Shown: positions 36,510-46,389 of the stretch, piece by piece
How positions within the stretch are numbered: position 1 is the stretch's first letter
Layout of the letters: every line of letters begins with the position of its first letter
Assembly (NCBI RefSeq): GCF_900167185.1
Contig: NZ_FUWM01000014.1
Coordinates: forward strand, 1-64,000
Direction of reading: 5' to 3'
DNA length: 64,000 nt
Source of the DNA: Selenihalanaerobacter shriftii
GTDB lineage: Bacteria > Bacillota > Halanaerobiia > Halobacteroidales > Acetohalobiaceae
Translations under genes and position numbers: made by a program
Notes under the pieces: model-generated
Database searches by the model: none
What the model saw: the letters and a program-made list of their open reading frames with translations, nothing else
Told to the model about the DNA's origin: nothing

Positions 36510-39500
36510 ATGACAAAACAGAATTTATCATTCATTAAAACAGCAAAACGATTTAAATATTCTGTAAATATCAAATTTGATCTTAATGATTTTCAGAAGA
36601 TAGATTCTTATATTCCTACGGCTAAGAATATTCAACTATTTAGAGAAATCTTTGAGTCTTTTCCAAAAGATTCTGTTAGTAGGGCCCATCTACTTATGGG
36701 GGCTTATGGTACAGGGAAATCTTTATTTGCTATGGTATTAGGAACTTTATTATCTAATAAAGATAATCCAGAAAATTATAATAATTTAATTAGTAATATA
36801 GCTAAGTTCGATAGTCAATTAGCTAATAGAATGGAAAAAGAGATTACAGAAAAAGATCCTTATTTATTGGTTTTACCAACAACTAATAATGATAGTTTTA
36901 AACAGAATATGTTATCAAGCTTAGAAGAAGCATTAGCAGCTAATGGTTTGGAAGATATCTTTCCTGAAACACATTTTAAATCTGTTATAAATAAATTAGA
37001 ACAATGGCAAGTAGAATATTCATCTACATATGAAAGATTTAAAAAAGTACTGCAAAATGAATTAGGATTGACAATCACTGATTTCAAAGAACAGATAGAA
37101 GCTTTTGATCAAGAAAACTATAACTTTTTTGTAGAGCATTATCCTGATTTAACTTCTGGTGGTAACTTTAATTCATTTTATGGTTGTGATTTAAATGAAA
37201 TTTATAGTGAGGTTAGTAGGGAGATTCGGAAACAAGGTTATCAAGGAATATATATATTATATGATGAGTTTAATAAGTTACTTGAGGATAATATAGATGC
37301 CTTTGATGGGAAAGTATTGCAAGATTTTGCTGAAATGACTACCCGTAGCGATGAGAATGAAGTACATCTATTATTAATTTCTCATAAGAACTTAGTACAG
37401 TATACTACTAATCTATCTCAAGACCAAGTTGATGAATGGAAGAAGATTGAAGGTAGATTTAAAGAATTAGATATTACTCAATATTCAAGTCAGATTTTTG
37501 AACTAATGTCGAATGTAATCTTAAAAGAAGAGAAACCTTGGGAAACTTTTAAAGATAACTATCAACCAGAATTTGATTTTTATGAAAGAAAGTTAGAAGA
37601 ATTAAATCTTTATCCTAATTATAATCAAGAAGAAAAGGAAGAATATATATTAGAAGGTTGCTATCCTTTGCACCCTTTAACTACGGCATTATTACCTAAG
37701 TTATCTCAAAAAGTTGCTCAAAATGAGCGTACTATCTTTACTTATTTATCGACTGATGAACAGAATACTCTAGGGGAGTTTCTTAATAAGTCTCACTCTA
37801 ATAATTTTCCACTTGTATATTTATCAAGTATTTATGATTATTTTGAAGAATTAATGAAACAAGAGTTTGATTATACCCAAGTTCATCAAGCGTGGGCTGA
37901 TTCACAACGAGCTTTGCAGAAAGTAAGTAGTGGTGAAGAAGATAAGATAAACTTCATTAAAAGTTTAGGAGTTATTTATGCAGTTAATAATTTTACTGAA
38001 TTTTCTCCTTCTAAGGAAATGTTAGGCTTTGCATTAGATTATTTAAATGATGATGAGTTTGAGAATTTAATTAATGGATTAATTGAAGATAAGATTATCT
38101 TATATCGTAAGAGCTTAGAACAGTTTAAATTTTTTGAAGGTAGCGATATTGATTTTAGGAGAAAGATTAATGAAAAAAGAGTAGAAAGAAGTACTAACTT
38201 TTCAGGAAAGTATCTATTAAATGATTATTTTAAACCCTCTCCTGTTATTCCTAAAAAGTATAATGATCTATATAAAATAAGGAGATATTTTGTTACTGAG
38301 TATCTTTATTTAGAAGAACTTAAGCAGATAGATAATTGGGAAGAATATTTAGTTAAATATGAAGAAAAGAGTTATATAGATGGAGCAATTGCTTACCTTT
38401 TATTAAATTCTAAAGAAGAGATTGAAGAAGCTGTTGAGATATTAAATAATATTAGTCCAGAAGAGACTAGGCGGATAATATTTGTAGTTCCTAAAAAACC
38501 TGTAGGAATAGATGATTTATTACGGGATTTTGATGCTCAATTATTGCTTAAAAAAGATAAAGAATTTTTAGCTAAAGATTCTTTAGCTGAACAAGAGTTA
38601 AATCTTTATATTGAAGAGACTAAACAATTAATAGATAATAGGCTAAATAAATTTATTGAACCACAGCATAATAATGCTCATTATTATTACAATAATGAAA
38701 TTGATTTTGATATCAATTCTAGACGAAGACTTTGTGAAAAAGTTTCAGATATTTGTTTGCGAGTCTTTAATAAGACGCCAAAGATTAATAATGAATTAAT
38801 TATTAAAAATAGGATTACTGCTCCTCAGAGAGCGGCTCGAAAAGAAGTAGTGGAATCACTAATGTTCAATGATTTGAAAGAACGGTTAGGTATTTCAGGT
38901 TATGGACCAAGCTTTTTGATCTATCGAACTATTTTTATTAAGACTAATTTATTACAAAAAGTTGATGAAGATTTAGGAGTAATGAAATTCAACTCAGAGT
39001 TATCTAATAATGAATCTAATAAAGAGGTTGATTCAGATAAAGTTAATTCTAATAAACAGTTAACGATTTCTCCTTTAAAAGAGCAAGAAGCTATTAATTA
39101 TAAACTTGACTCTAATTTAAAAGAGATAATGAAGATATTACAAAAGTCATATCAATCTGATAAGAAGCAGAATATTGGAGAAATCTATGATAGATTGCGG
39201 CGTCCTCCTTATGGGCTTAGATTAGGAGTTATGCCGATTCTTTTGATGACAGCAGGAAGGATTAATGATGATTTAAAGAATGTTGCTATTAGACATAATG
39301 ATGAAGAAAGAGAGATAAATGTTAAACTATTTGAAGATATTAATAAGTATCCAGCACGTTTTACTTTAGAACGTATTGCTTGGGATGAAACTAAAGAAGA
39401 GTATATTACTTTTTTAGAAAAGTTGTTCAGTAATAGACTAAAAGATGACAATTCTAAAGAAGTTAATAGATTAAAGAAAATATATATTAGTATTAAAGAA

Positions 39501-40256
39501 TGGTATCAGGCTTTACCGAAGTATGCTCGAGAAACTAAGATGATTTCTAAAGATTCTTTAAAATTAAGTAAGATAATTAATCGCAGAACTTCAGAAATTC
39601 AAAAAGTTTTATTAGAAGTTATGCCTAAGAAACTAATAGGTTCTAATCTAGCTTCAGAAAATATAGATGATCTAGAAGAAATAATTTATGATTTCGTTAA
39701 AGAGCATAACCAAGCCTACAGTCAATTAGTAACTAGATTACAGATAGAAATATGTGATGAGTTTACCGAGAATTGTAATCAAGGCTTTAAAGCAAGTCTA
39801 AGCTCTTGGTATCAGTCCTTAGAAGAACAGACTAAGAATTATACTTATAGTCGAGAAATTAATGCTTTCTTAAATATTTTGAGAAAATTACAGATTAGTG
39901 AAATGAATGAGGAACAGTTATTAAAAGAATTGGCTGTAACTTTAACTGGATTTGACATTAAAGATTGGGATGATAATATTGAAGATGATTTCTTAAATAG
40001 TATTCAAGAGATTAAAGGTGAAGTTGAAGGACATAAAATAACTACAGATATAGAAAAAGAAAGTACTTATGAATTTGCTTTAGTTGATGTAGATGGACAA
40101 AAGTATGAAAGGAACTTTAAAGAAGTTGAATTAGAAGGATTAGCCCAAATATTAGAGAATAAAGTAAAAAGTAGTTTTGAAGATATAGGTAATGCTGTTT
40201 CTGACCAAGAGAAACAACAGATATTAGTTAATTTATTAAAAATGATGTTTGAATAG
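36510..40256 (+). CDS. sspC: SspC-like large P-loop ATPase
   Basis: 1248 aa. Walker A GAYGTGKS (residues 64-71), Walker B-like GIYILYDEFNK (about 247-257), sensor-like LLLISHKN. Large helical C-terminal two thirds. SspC is the ATPase of the SspBCD modification complex. Size and position between the DUF4007 gene and the desulfurase support the call. BREX BrxC-like ATPases are distant alternatives, but no PglZ or methylase is present. Confidence 0.8.
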   Translation: MTKQNLSFIKTAKRFKYSVNIKFDLNDFQKIDSYIPTAKNIQLFREIFESFPKDSVSRAHLLMGAYGTGKSLFAMVLGTLLSNKDNPENYNNLISNIAKFDSQLANRMEKEITEKDPYLLVLPTTNNDSFKQNMLSSLEEALAANGLEDIFPETHFKSVINKLEQWQVEYSSTYERFKKVLQNELGLTITDFKEQIEAFDQENYNFFVEHYPDLTSGGNFNSFYGCDLNEIYSEVSREIRKQGYQGIYILYDEFNKLLEDNIDAFDGKVLQDFAEMTTRSDENEVHLLLISHKNLVQYTTNLSQDQVDEWKKIEGRFKELDITQYSSQIFELMSNVILKEEKPWETFKDNYQPEFDFYERKLEELNLYPNYNQEEKEEYILEGCYPLHPLTTALLPKLSQKVAQNERTIFTYLSTDEQNTLGEFLNKSHSNNFPLVYLSSIYDYFEELMKQEFDYTQVHQAWADSQRALQKVSSGEEDKINFIKSLGVIYAVNNFTEFSPSKEMLGFALDYLNDDEFENLINGLIEDKIILYRKSLEQFKFFEGSDIDFRRKINEKRVERSTNFSGKYLLNDYFKPSPVIPKKYNDLYKIRRYFVTEYLYLEELKQIDNWEEYLVKYEEKSYIDGAIAYLLLNSKEEIEEAVEILNNISPEETRRIIFVVPKKPVGIDDLLRDFDAQLLLKKDKEFLAKDSLAEQELNLYIEETKQLIDNRLNKFIEPQHNNAHYYYNNEIDFDINSRRRLCEKVSDICLRVFNKTPKINNELIIKNRITAPQRAARKEVVESLMFNDLKERLGISGYGPSFLIYRTIFIKTNLLQKVDEDLGVMKFNSELSNNESNKEVDSDKVNSNKQLTISPLKEQEAINYKLDSNLKEIMKILQKSYQSDKKQNIGEIYDRLRRPPYGLRLGVMPILLMTAGRINDDLKNVAIRHNDEEREINVKLFEDINKYPARFTLERIAWDETKEEYITFLEKLFSNRLKDDNSKEVNRLKKIYISIKEWYQALPKYARETKMISKDSLKLSKIINRRTSEIQKVLLEVMPKKLIGSNLASENIDDLEEIIYDFVKEHNQAYSQLVTRLQIEICDEFTENCNQGFKASLSSWYQSLEEQTKNYTYSREINAFLNILRKLQISEMNEEQLLKELAVTLTGFDIKDWDDNIEDDFLNSIQEIKGEVEGHKITTDIEKESTYEFALVDVDGQKYERNFKEVELEGLAQILENKVKSSFEDIGNAVSDQEKQQILVNLLKMMFE

Positions 40257-40267
40257 GAAGGGATAAA

Positions 40268-41413
40268 ATGATCTATTTTGATAATGCTGCAACGACTTAT
40301 CCAAAGCCGGAAGAAGTTTATGAATTTATGGATAAGTTTTATCGTAATCATGGAGTTAATGCTGGACGAGGAGCCTATGATAGTGCTAATCAAGCTAATA
40401 ACTTAATAGGAGAAACAAGAGATAAAGTAGCTAATATTTTTGGTATTAATGATAATCAAGAAATTATCTTTACTTCTTCAGCTACGGAAGCTATAAATTT
40501 AGTTTTAAAGGGAATAGATTGGAAGGAAGGGGATGTAGTCTACTACTCCCCTTTTGAGCATAATGCAGTATTGAGGAATTTATATTTCTTAGAAGAAAAG
40601 CATAATATTAAATTGAGACAAATACCTGTTAATGATAGTACTTTTGAATTTAAGGTGGATGAATTAGAGCAGATGTTTGTTAGTGAATCTCCTAGGTTAG
40701 TAGCAGTTTCTCAGGTTAGTAATGTCTGTGGAGTTATAGCTCCAATCACCAGATTAGCTGAATTAGTAGCTAAATATGATGGATTAATGATGGTAGATGG
40801 AGCCCAAGCAGCTGGGATATTAAATCTTGATTTAGATAATATTGATTACTATATTTGGGCTGGGCATAAGTCACTATATGGTCCATTTGGGATTGCAGGT
40901 GTTGTAGTAAATAAAGATAGTGCAGGATTTGAACCATTAATTCATGGAGGAACCGGTAATGCTTCAGAAAAGAAGAGTATGCCGACAGAATTGCCAATTA
41001 AGTATCAGGCTGGTAGTCAGAATATTCAAGCTATAGCAGGATTAAATGCAGCTATAAAATGGCTAGAAAAGATAGAAGTAGATGAAGTATTTGATCATGA
41101 CAAGAAATTAATGAGAAAATTGATAGAAGTTCTAGATGAATTTATAGATTTAACTCTCTACTTACCAAAAAATTTAGATAACCACTTTAATGTCCTTGCA
41201 GTCAAAGTATCTGGTTATTCTCCACATGATTTTGGAAAAATCTTAGATGAAAAATTTGATATAGCAGTCAGAACTGGCTTACATTGTGCTCCAAAGACTC
41301 ATGAATTTTTAGGTACTCTGCCTGAAGGGCTTGTGCGGTTTAGTGTAGGTTATTTTAATACGATAGATAACGTTTATGCTTTGAAGAAAAGATTAGACCA
41401 AATCATTTTCTAA
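40268..41413 (+). CDS. sspA: SspA-like cysteine desulfurase
   Basis: 381 aa, class V aminotransferase/NifS fold. N-terminus IYFDNAATTYPKP, PLP lysine K201 in GHKSLYGPFG, catalytic cysteine C340 in TGLHCAPKTH, and EGLVRFSVGYFNT near the end. It mobilises sulfur from L-cysteine. Sited as the last gene of the modification operon, 12 bases after sspC, it is the dedicated sulfur donor (SspA/DndA role). A housekeeping SufS-like role is less likely given the position. Confidence 0.9.
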   Translation: MIYFDNAATTYPKPEEVYEFMDKFYRNHGVNAGRGAYDSANQANNLIGETRDKVANIFGINDNQEIIFTSSATEAINLVLKGIDWKEGDVVYYSPFEHNAVLRNLYFLEEKHNIKLRQIPVNDSTFEFKVDELEQMFVSESPRLVAVSQVSNVCGVIAPITRLAELVAKYDGLMMVDGAQAAGILNLDLDNIDYYIWAGHKSLYGPFGIAGVVVNKDSAGFEPLIHGGTGNASEKKSMPTELPIKYQAGSQNIQAIAGLNAAIKWLEKIEVDEVFDHDKKLMRKLIEVLDEFIDLTLYLPKNLDNHFNVLAVKVSGYSPHDFGKILDEKFDIAVRTGLHCAPKTHEFLGTLPEGLVRFSVGYFNTIDNVYALKKRLDQIIF

Positions 41414-41540
41414 AAAGCATTTTTTTATAAGTGGGCATGTAATAAAGTGCAATTTAAGCAACTATTATCCTTAGAAAGAAGGAATAGACTTACATAAATA
41501 TAAATCTATTAATAAAGCCTAGAAGATTTGAGGGATTATA

Positions 41541-43706
41541 ATGGGATTTAAAGGTCTTAATCTTAAAATAAAATATAGATCTTCTGATGATGATATAGTT
41601 AATGATTTTTATATACCTGTATTAGAAAATGCAAAATTATATAAAAGAGCTGTAGGTTTCTTTTCTTCATCATCATTAATTGAAGTTTCCCGAGGTATTA
41701 CAGGACTTATTAAGAATGGGGGAAAGATTCAATTAATTGCTTCACCTAAACTGCAAGAAAAAGATATAGAAGCAATTAATAAGGGATATGAAGATAGAGA
41801 TGAAATTTTTGAAAGGTCTATACTAGATTCTTTTACTAAGCCATCTAATTATTTTGAAGAAGAAAGATTAAACATGTTAGCTCATCTGATTGCTAAAGGA
41901 TTATTAGATATTAAACTAGCTTTTTATGAAGATGATAACAAAATTGGTCTATATCATGAAAAGATTGGTCTGATCTATGATGATCAGGGAAATAAAATTG
42001 CATTTACTGGTTCTTTAAATGAGTCGTCAACTGCTTTTACTAAAAATTTTGAATCTATAGATGTTTTTTCTTCCTGGAAGGGAAAAGAGAGTTTAGAAAG
42101 AGTTGCTGAAAAAGAAAATGATTTTAATCGTTTATGGGATAATCAAACCAATAAAATTACTGTTTTTGATTTTCCTTCAGTGGGTATAGAGAAATTAAAG
42201 ACTTATATGAAAGAAGATTATGATCAAGAATTAGATAAAAAGGAGTTTAAAGAATCTCAGGTAGAAAGTTTAGAATTTGATTTAGATAACTACCCTAAAG
42301 TTCCTAAGGAAATTGATCTTTATGATTATCAAAAGCAGGCCGTAAATTCTTGGGTAGATAAAGACTTTAAAGGTTACTTTAATATGGCAACTGGAACCGG
42401 CAAAACGTTTACGGGATTAGCAGCGATTGCTAAATTATTTGCTGAGAAGAGAAGTTTGGCTGTTATTATAGTTTGCCCTTATCAACATTTAGTAGAACAA
42501 TGGGTTGAAGATATTGAGTTATTTAATATGGATCCGATTATAGGATATTCTGCTTCATGTCAGAGGGATTGGAAAGACAGATTAAAAGATGTGGTTATTG
42601 ATTTTAGTTTGGATGTAATTAAACATTTTTGTCTAGTAACAACTAATGCTACTTTTGCAAGTGATTTTGTGCAAAAGCAAATAGATCGTTTAAAAGGGAA
42701 TGTTGTTGTAGTAGTCGATGAAGCACATAATTTTGGTTCTTTTAATTTAAGTAAGAAATTAAATACTAACATACCTTATAGACTTGCATTATCAGCTACG
42801 ATAGAGAGATATGGTGACCCAGAGGGAACACAAAAATTATTTGATTATTTTGGTGAAGAGTGTATTAATTATCCTTTGGAATTGGCTATTAAAGAGGAAA
42901 AGTTAACTCAGTATTATTATTATCCTATTGTTGTTCATTTAACTAAGGATGAATTAGATGCATATAGACGCTTATCAAAGCAGATGGCCAAATGTTTTAC
43001 TACAAATAAGAACGGAAAGAAAGTTTTAAATGATAAAGGAAAAAGAATAGCTATCAAGAGAGCGAGATTAGTGGCTGGGGCTCAAAATAAACTATCAGCT
43101 TTAAAGGAAGAAATGATTGATTATATAGGTGAGTCTCATACTTTAGTTTATTGTGGTGCAACAACGGTTTCAGATATTGATTATGTAGATGGTAAGGCTA
43201 ATGAGAAAGAGCTTCGTCAGATTATGGCTGTTGGAAGTATATTAGGAAATGATTTGGATATGAAGATTGCTAAATTTACTGCCGAAGAAAATTCAAGTGA
43301 AAGAGGAATTTTAAAGAAAGAATTTTCTAAAGGAGAAAATTTACAAGCACTAATTGCTATAAGATGCTTAGATGAAGGAGTTAATATACCAAAAATTAAA
43401 AGAGCATTTATTTTAGCTAGTAGTACTAACCCTAAGGAATATATACAAAGACGAGGTAGAGTACTGAGGTTAGCCTCTGGTAAAAAATTTGCTAAAATAT
43501 ATGATTTTATTACATTGCCACGACCATTAAATCATGTAAAAAATATGGCTAAGTCTGAAATCAAATCTGATATCTCTTTGATAAAAAAGGAGATTAAAAG
43601 GATAGAAGATTTTGCGGACTTAGCAATCAATCCTAGTCAAGGTTTTAGATTAATTAATAAATTTAAAGATGTATATAATTTAGATAAACTACATGGGGGT
43701 GTATAA
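41541..43706 (+). CDS. PLD-domain SF2 helicase (candidate SspFGH-like subunit)
   Basis: 721 aa. The N-terminal PLD-like domain has RAVGFFSSSSLIEV and one HxK motif, H139-E-K141, followed by a GSLNES motif. The SF2 helicase has MATGTGKT (residues 282-289), DEAH box VDEAHNFG (D393-H396), LALSATIERYGD and motif VI IQRRGRVLR. Restriction-type translocase-nuclease architecture. It begins about 127 bases after sspA, in the same direction. I infer an effector role beside the phosphorothioation operon; which SspF/G/H name it would carry I cannot tell. Confidence 0.82.
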   Translation: MGFKGLNLKIKYRSSDDDIVNDFYIPVLENAKLYKRAVGFFSSSSLIEVSRGITGLIKNGGKIQLIASPKLQEKDIEAINKGYEDRDEIFERSILDSFTKPSNYFEEERLNMLAHLIAKGLLDIKLAFYEDDNKIGLYHEKIGLIYDDQGNKIAFTGSLNESSTAFTKNFESIDVFSSWKGKESLERVAEKENDFNRLWDNQTNKITVFDFPSVGIEKLKTYMKEDYDQELDKKEFKESQVESLEFDLDNYPKVPKEIDLYDYQKQAVNSWVDKDFKGYFNMATGTGKTFTGLAAIAKLFAEKRSLAVIIVCPYQHLVEQWVEDIELFNMDPIIGYSASCQRDWKDRLKDVVIDFSLDVIKHFCLVTTNATFASDFVQKQIDRLKGNVVVVVDEAHNFGSFNLSKKLNTNIPYRLALSATIERYGDPEGTQKLFDYFGEECINYPLELAIKEEKLTQYYYYPIVVHLTKDELDAYRRLSKQMAKCFTTNKNGKKVLNDKGKRIAIKRARLVAGAQNKLSALKEEMIDYIGESHTLVYCGATTVSDIDYVDGKANEKELRQIMAVGSILGNDLDMKIAKFTAEENSSERGILKKEFSKGENLQALIAIRCLDEGVNIPKIKRAFILASSTNPKEYIQRRGRVLRLASGKKFAKIYDFITLPRPLNHVKNMAKSEIKSDISLIKKEIKRIEDFADLAINPSQGFRLINKFKDVYNLDKLHGGV

Positions 43707-43711
43707 AGAAG

Positions 43712-43861
43712 ATGGATATTGATAAGAAAAAGGCTACAAATTTAATTAAGAAAATATTAAAGATTGAAAAAGAGAATCTAAAGACTAAAAAATATAATAG
43801 AAGCCAAATGTCTGATAAGATTAAAAAAATGATTGAGGAGGAAGTACGTAAATGTTATTAA
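43712..43861 (+). CDS. 49-aa basic helical protein
   Basis: Starts MDIDKKKATNLIKKILKIEK and ends VRKCY; very Lys/Glu-rich and predicted helical. It lies 5 bases after the helicase stop and overlaps the start of the SMC-like gene by 10 bases, so it is translationally embedded in the operon. GGGGGTG upstream is a plausible but rather distant Shine-Dalgarno. No homologue known to me. It may be a small subunit or only a coupling peptide. Confidence 0.55.
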   Translation: MDIDKKKATNLIKKILKIEKENLKTKKYNRSQMSDKIKKMIEEEVRKCY

Positions 43862-45852
43862 AATCTTTAAGTCTTAAGAATTTTAGACAATATAAAGGAA
43901 AACAAGAAATTTCCTTTTCAAATAGTAATGAAAAGAATGTAATAGTTATCTTAGGAAAGAATACCAGTGGAAAGACGACGTTGATTCAAGCCTTTAATTG
44001 GATATTATATGGTAAGGCTAATTTTGAAACCTCTAATTTTTTATTAAACTTAGAAATAGCTAATGATATGAGACCCGGTGATAATGAAATTGTAATAGGA
44101 GAATTAGAACTTATTCATAATGATATTGAATATAAGATTGTTAGAAAACAAGAATATTCATGTAGTTCAAATAATAATGTAACCCCTAAACAAGCAGAAT
44201 TAGTGGTGCATCATAAATTACCTAATGGTCAGAGGCGTTTTGTTAAAGATAATGAGCAGAAGAATACCATAAATAAGATATTACCTGAAGATTTAGCAGA
44301 TTATTTTTTCTTTGATGGTGAACGGATTGGTAATTTAGCTAAGAATAATAGATATGGAAGAAAAGATATCGCTAATGCTGTTAAGAGTGTATTAGGTCTT
44401 AATGTTTTAGATACAGCAATTACTCATTTAAGTCGGGGCAAAAAGACTAGTGTAATTGGTAAATTGAAGAATAGCATAGACACTACTGGTGATGATAAGT
44501 TGGAAAGAAAGAAAAGAAGTCTTGATCAAGTTCAAGAAGAATATGAAAAGATCTTAGAAGAAAATGATAATTATGATGAAACTATTGATTATTATAATAG
44601 TGAAATTGAAAAAAAGGAAGAAATCATAAAAGAATATAAACCAACTTCTGACTTAAAAAAAGAAATGAAGAATAATGAAAGAGAAATAGATATTAAGAAA
44701 AAGAAGAAAGTGAAAGAAATGAAAAGATTAGTTAAAGATTTTTCAAAGAATGCACCTATGTTCTTTATGCAACCATTACTGTATAAGGCTATTGAAACTT
44801 TAGAAGGACATGAAGTAATAGATGAGGGAATTCCAGAGATGCATGCTAAATCTATTGATTTTCTTATTAAGCGAGGGGAATGTATTTGTGGGACAAAGAT
44901 AGCAGAAGAGAGTGAAGCATATAATCATTTAATTAAGCAAAAGAATTATTTACCTCCTCAATCTATTGGCACAATGGTACGTGTATTTATGAATAATGCT
45001 AAACACTATCAGAATACTGCTGATAATTTCTTTGAATCTTTTAAAGAGAAATATATAAGGATAAGAGAATATAAGAATGATATTTCTAGTCTTGAATCTA
45101 GAAATGATAATATTAGTAATGAGATTGATGGGAAGCCAGATGTAGGTAAATATGAAAGGGAAGTAAGGGAATTAAAGAGAAAATTAGTTAAGCGAATAGA
45201 GGATAAAGAAGCTAAAATCAAAAAACAAGGTAATTTAGAAAATGAAATAGAGAGGCTAAACAAGGATATTGCTGAATTAGCTTCGGCTTCTGAGAAGAAT
45301 AAATTTATATTAGATTGTATTGAATATACTGAATACCTTATAAATATTTTATCTACACATTATGGAAGTATGGAGAGAAATATTAAGAGAAGACTTCAAA
45401 AGAAAGTAAATGAAATCTTTTCTGAAATGTACCATGGGAAACGAAAAATAATTATAGATGATCGGTATGAATATGACTTAACAACTCCTGATATAGCTGA
45501 TGATTTACAAAGTATGGCCGATGAATCTAAAGGTCTTGAAACTGTGACTAGTTTTGCATTTATTTCAGGAATAGTTGCTTTGGCAAAAGAAAAGCTTGAA
45601 AAAGAGTTAGATGATGTAAATTCAGAAGCATATCCATTAGTTATGGATGCTCCTTTTTCAAATGCAGATGAACATCATGTAGCAAACGTTTCTAAGGTTC
45701 TTCCTGAAGTGGCTGAGCAGGTGATAATGTTTATAATGCATAAAGATTGGAAGTATGCCGAGGATGTCTTAGGTCCTAAATTAGAAAAATTATATGAATT
45801 AGATAAGAAAACAGAAACTCATACTATTGTTAAGGAGGAGAGCAATGTTTGA
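43852..45852 (+). CDS. DndD-like SMC/AAA ATPase
   Basis: 666 aa. Starts LLKSLSLKNFRQYKGKQ with Walker A GKNTSGKTT (35-43), then DYFFFDGERIGNLAKNN as in DndD, coiled coils, a hook-like C344-I-C346-G, a second coiled coil, and Walker B VMDAPFSNADE (D599). It resembles DndD of the double-strand phosphorothioation system. Here, downstream of a complete sspDBCA set, it is more probably part of a restriction or sensing complex. It overlaps both neighbours. Confidence 0.82.
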   Translation: MLLKSLSLKNFRQYKGKQEISFSNSNEKNVIVILGKNTSGKTTLIQAFNWILYGKANFETSNFLLNLEIANDMRPGDNEIVIGELELIHNDIEYKIVRKQEYSCSSNNNVTPKQAELVVHHKLPNGQRRFVKDNEQKNTINKILPEDLADYFFFDGERIGNLAKNNRYGRKDIANAVKSVLGLNVLDTAITHLSRGKKTSVIGKLKNSIDTTGDDKLERKKRSLDQVQEEYEKILEENDNYDETIDYYNSEIEKKEEIIKEYKPTSDLKKEMKNNEREIDIKKKKKVKEMKRLVKDFSKNAPMFFMQPLLYKAIETLEGHEVIDEGIPEMHAKSIDFLIKRGECICGTKIAEESEAYNHLIKQKNYLPPQSIGTMVRVFMNNAKHYQNTADNFFESFKEKYIRIREYKNDISSLESRNDNISNEIDGKPDVGKYEREVRELKRKLVKRIEDKEAKIKKQGNLENEIERLNKDIAELASASEKNKFILDCIEYTEYLINILSTHYGSMERNIKRRLQKKVNEIFSEMYHGKRKIIIDDRYEYDLTTPDIADDLQSMADESKGLETVTSFAFISGIVALAKEKLEKELDDVNSEAYPLVMDAPFSNADEHHVANVSKVLPEVAEQVIMFIMHKDWKYAEDVLGPKLEKLYELDKKTETHTIVKEESNV

Positions 45853-46360
45853 AAAATCATTTTCATTTAGTGGAAAACATGCAAATTATGTGAAAGATTT
45901 AGTTGACTTAGATGAAGCAAATCTTCTTAATAGAAATATTGATGTGTTTATATTAGCACCTGTTATAGGGTTTTTATATGGGAGAACAGCCGAAAGAGAT
46001 AATGGTAATACGACAACAAAGATATTTACTGAACAATTATTGAGAGAACAGACTAAGATTAATTTTGTCTATCGCCTAATAATGCTTTTAGGTGGGGAGG
46101 ATAGTCTATCTGTCGCAGACAAGATGGATCGTGCTTTTAGGGAAAGTGATGAAGGAGAAGCTTTAGAAAGAAATATGGAAATATTTGAATCATATTTATT
46201 AGGTGGTGTAGAGTATTTACATGAGAAACTATATGAAGAAAATCTTAATAGAGAAGATTATATAAATAACTTATATGAGTTTGTAAATGATTTTAATAGT
46301 GATTTAGAAAGTAGAGTTGAGAATGAGGATATAAGTGAAATAATTCAACAATTTGAATAA
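45845..46360 (+). CDS. uncharacterised 171-aa defence-operon protein
   Basis: 171 aa from the ATG at 45845 with AAGGAGGAGAG just upstream; overlaps the SMC-like gene by 8 bases. Sequence begins MFEKSFSFSGKHANYVKDL and includes APVIGFLYGRTAERD. All-helical and acidic. No family recognised. Its position after a DndD-like ATPase is where DndE sits in dnd operons, but the sequence does not look like DndE to me. Probably a partner of the ATPase. Confidence 0.7.
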   Translation: MFEKSFSFSGKHANYVKDLVDLDEANLLNRNIDVFILAPVIGFLYGRTAERDNGNTTTKIFTEQLLREQTKINFVYRLIMLLGGEDSLSVADKMDRAFRESDEGEALERNMEIFESYLLGGVEYLHEKLYEENLNREDYINNLYEFVNDFNSDLESRVENEDISEIIQQFE

Positions 46361-46389
46361 ATTAATAATAGGGAGGCATTGAAAGAGTA

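Noticed and set aside
31374-41413. BREX type 4 (also has a PAPS-reductase-family protein and a large ATPase)
   Set aside because: No PglZ, BrxL or methylase is present, while DUF4007, DUF262/DUF1524 and a cysteine desulfurase fit the Ssp phosphorothioation system better.
43852-46360. dndDE genes of a canonical double-strand Dnd system
   Set aside because: The ATPase is DndD-like, but no DndB or DndE sequence is evident and a complete sspDBCA set lies directly upstream, so I treat it as an effector-side module.
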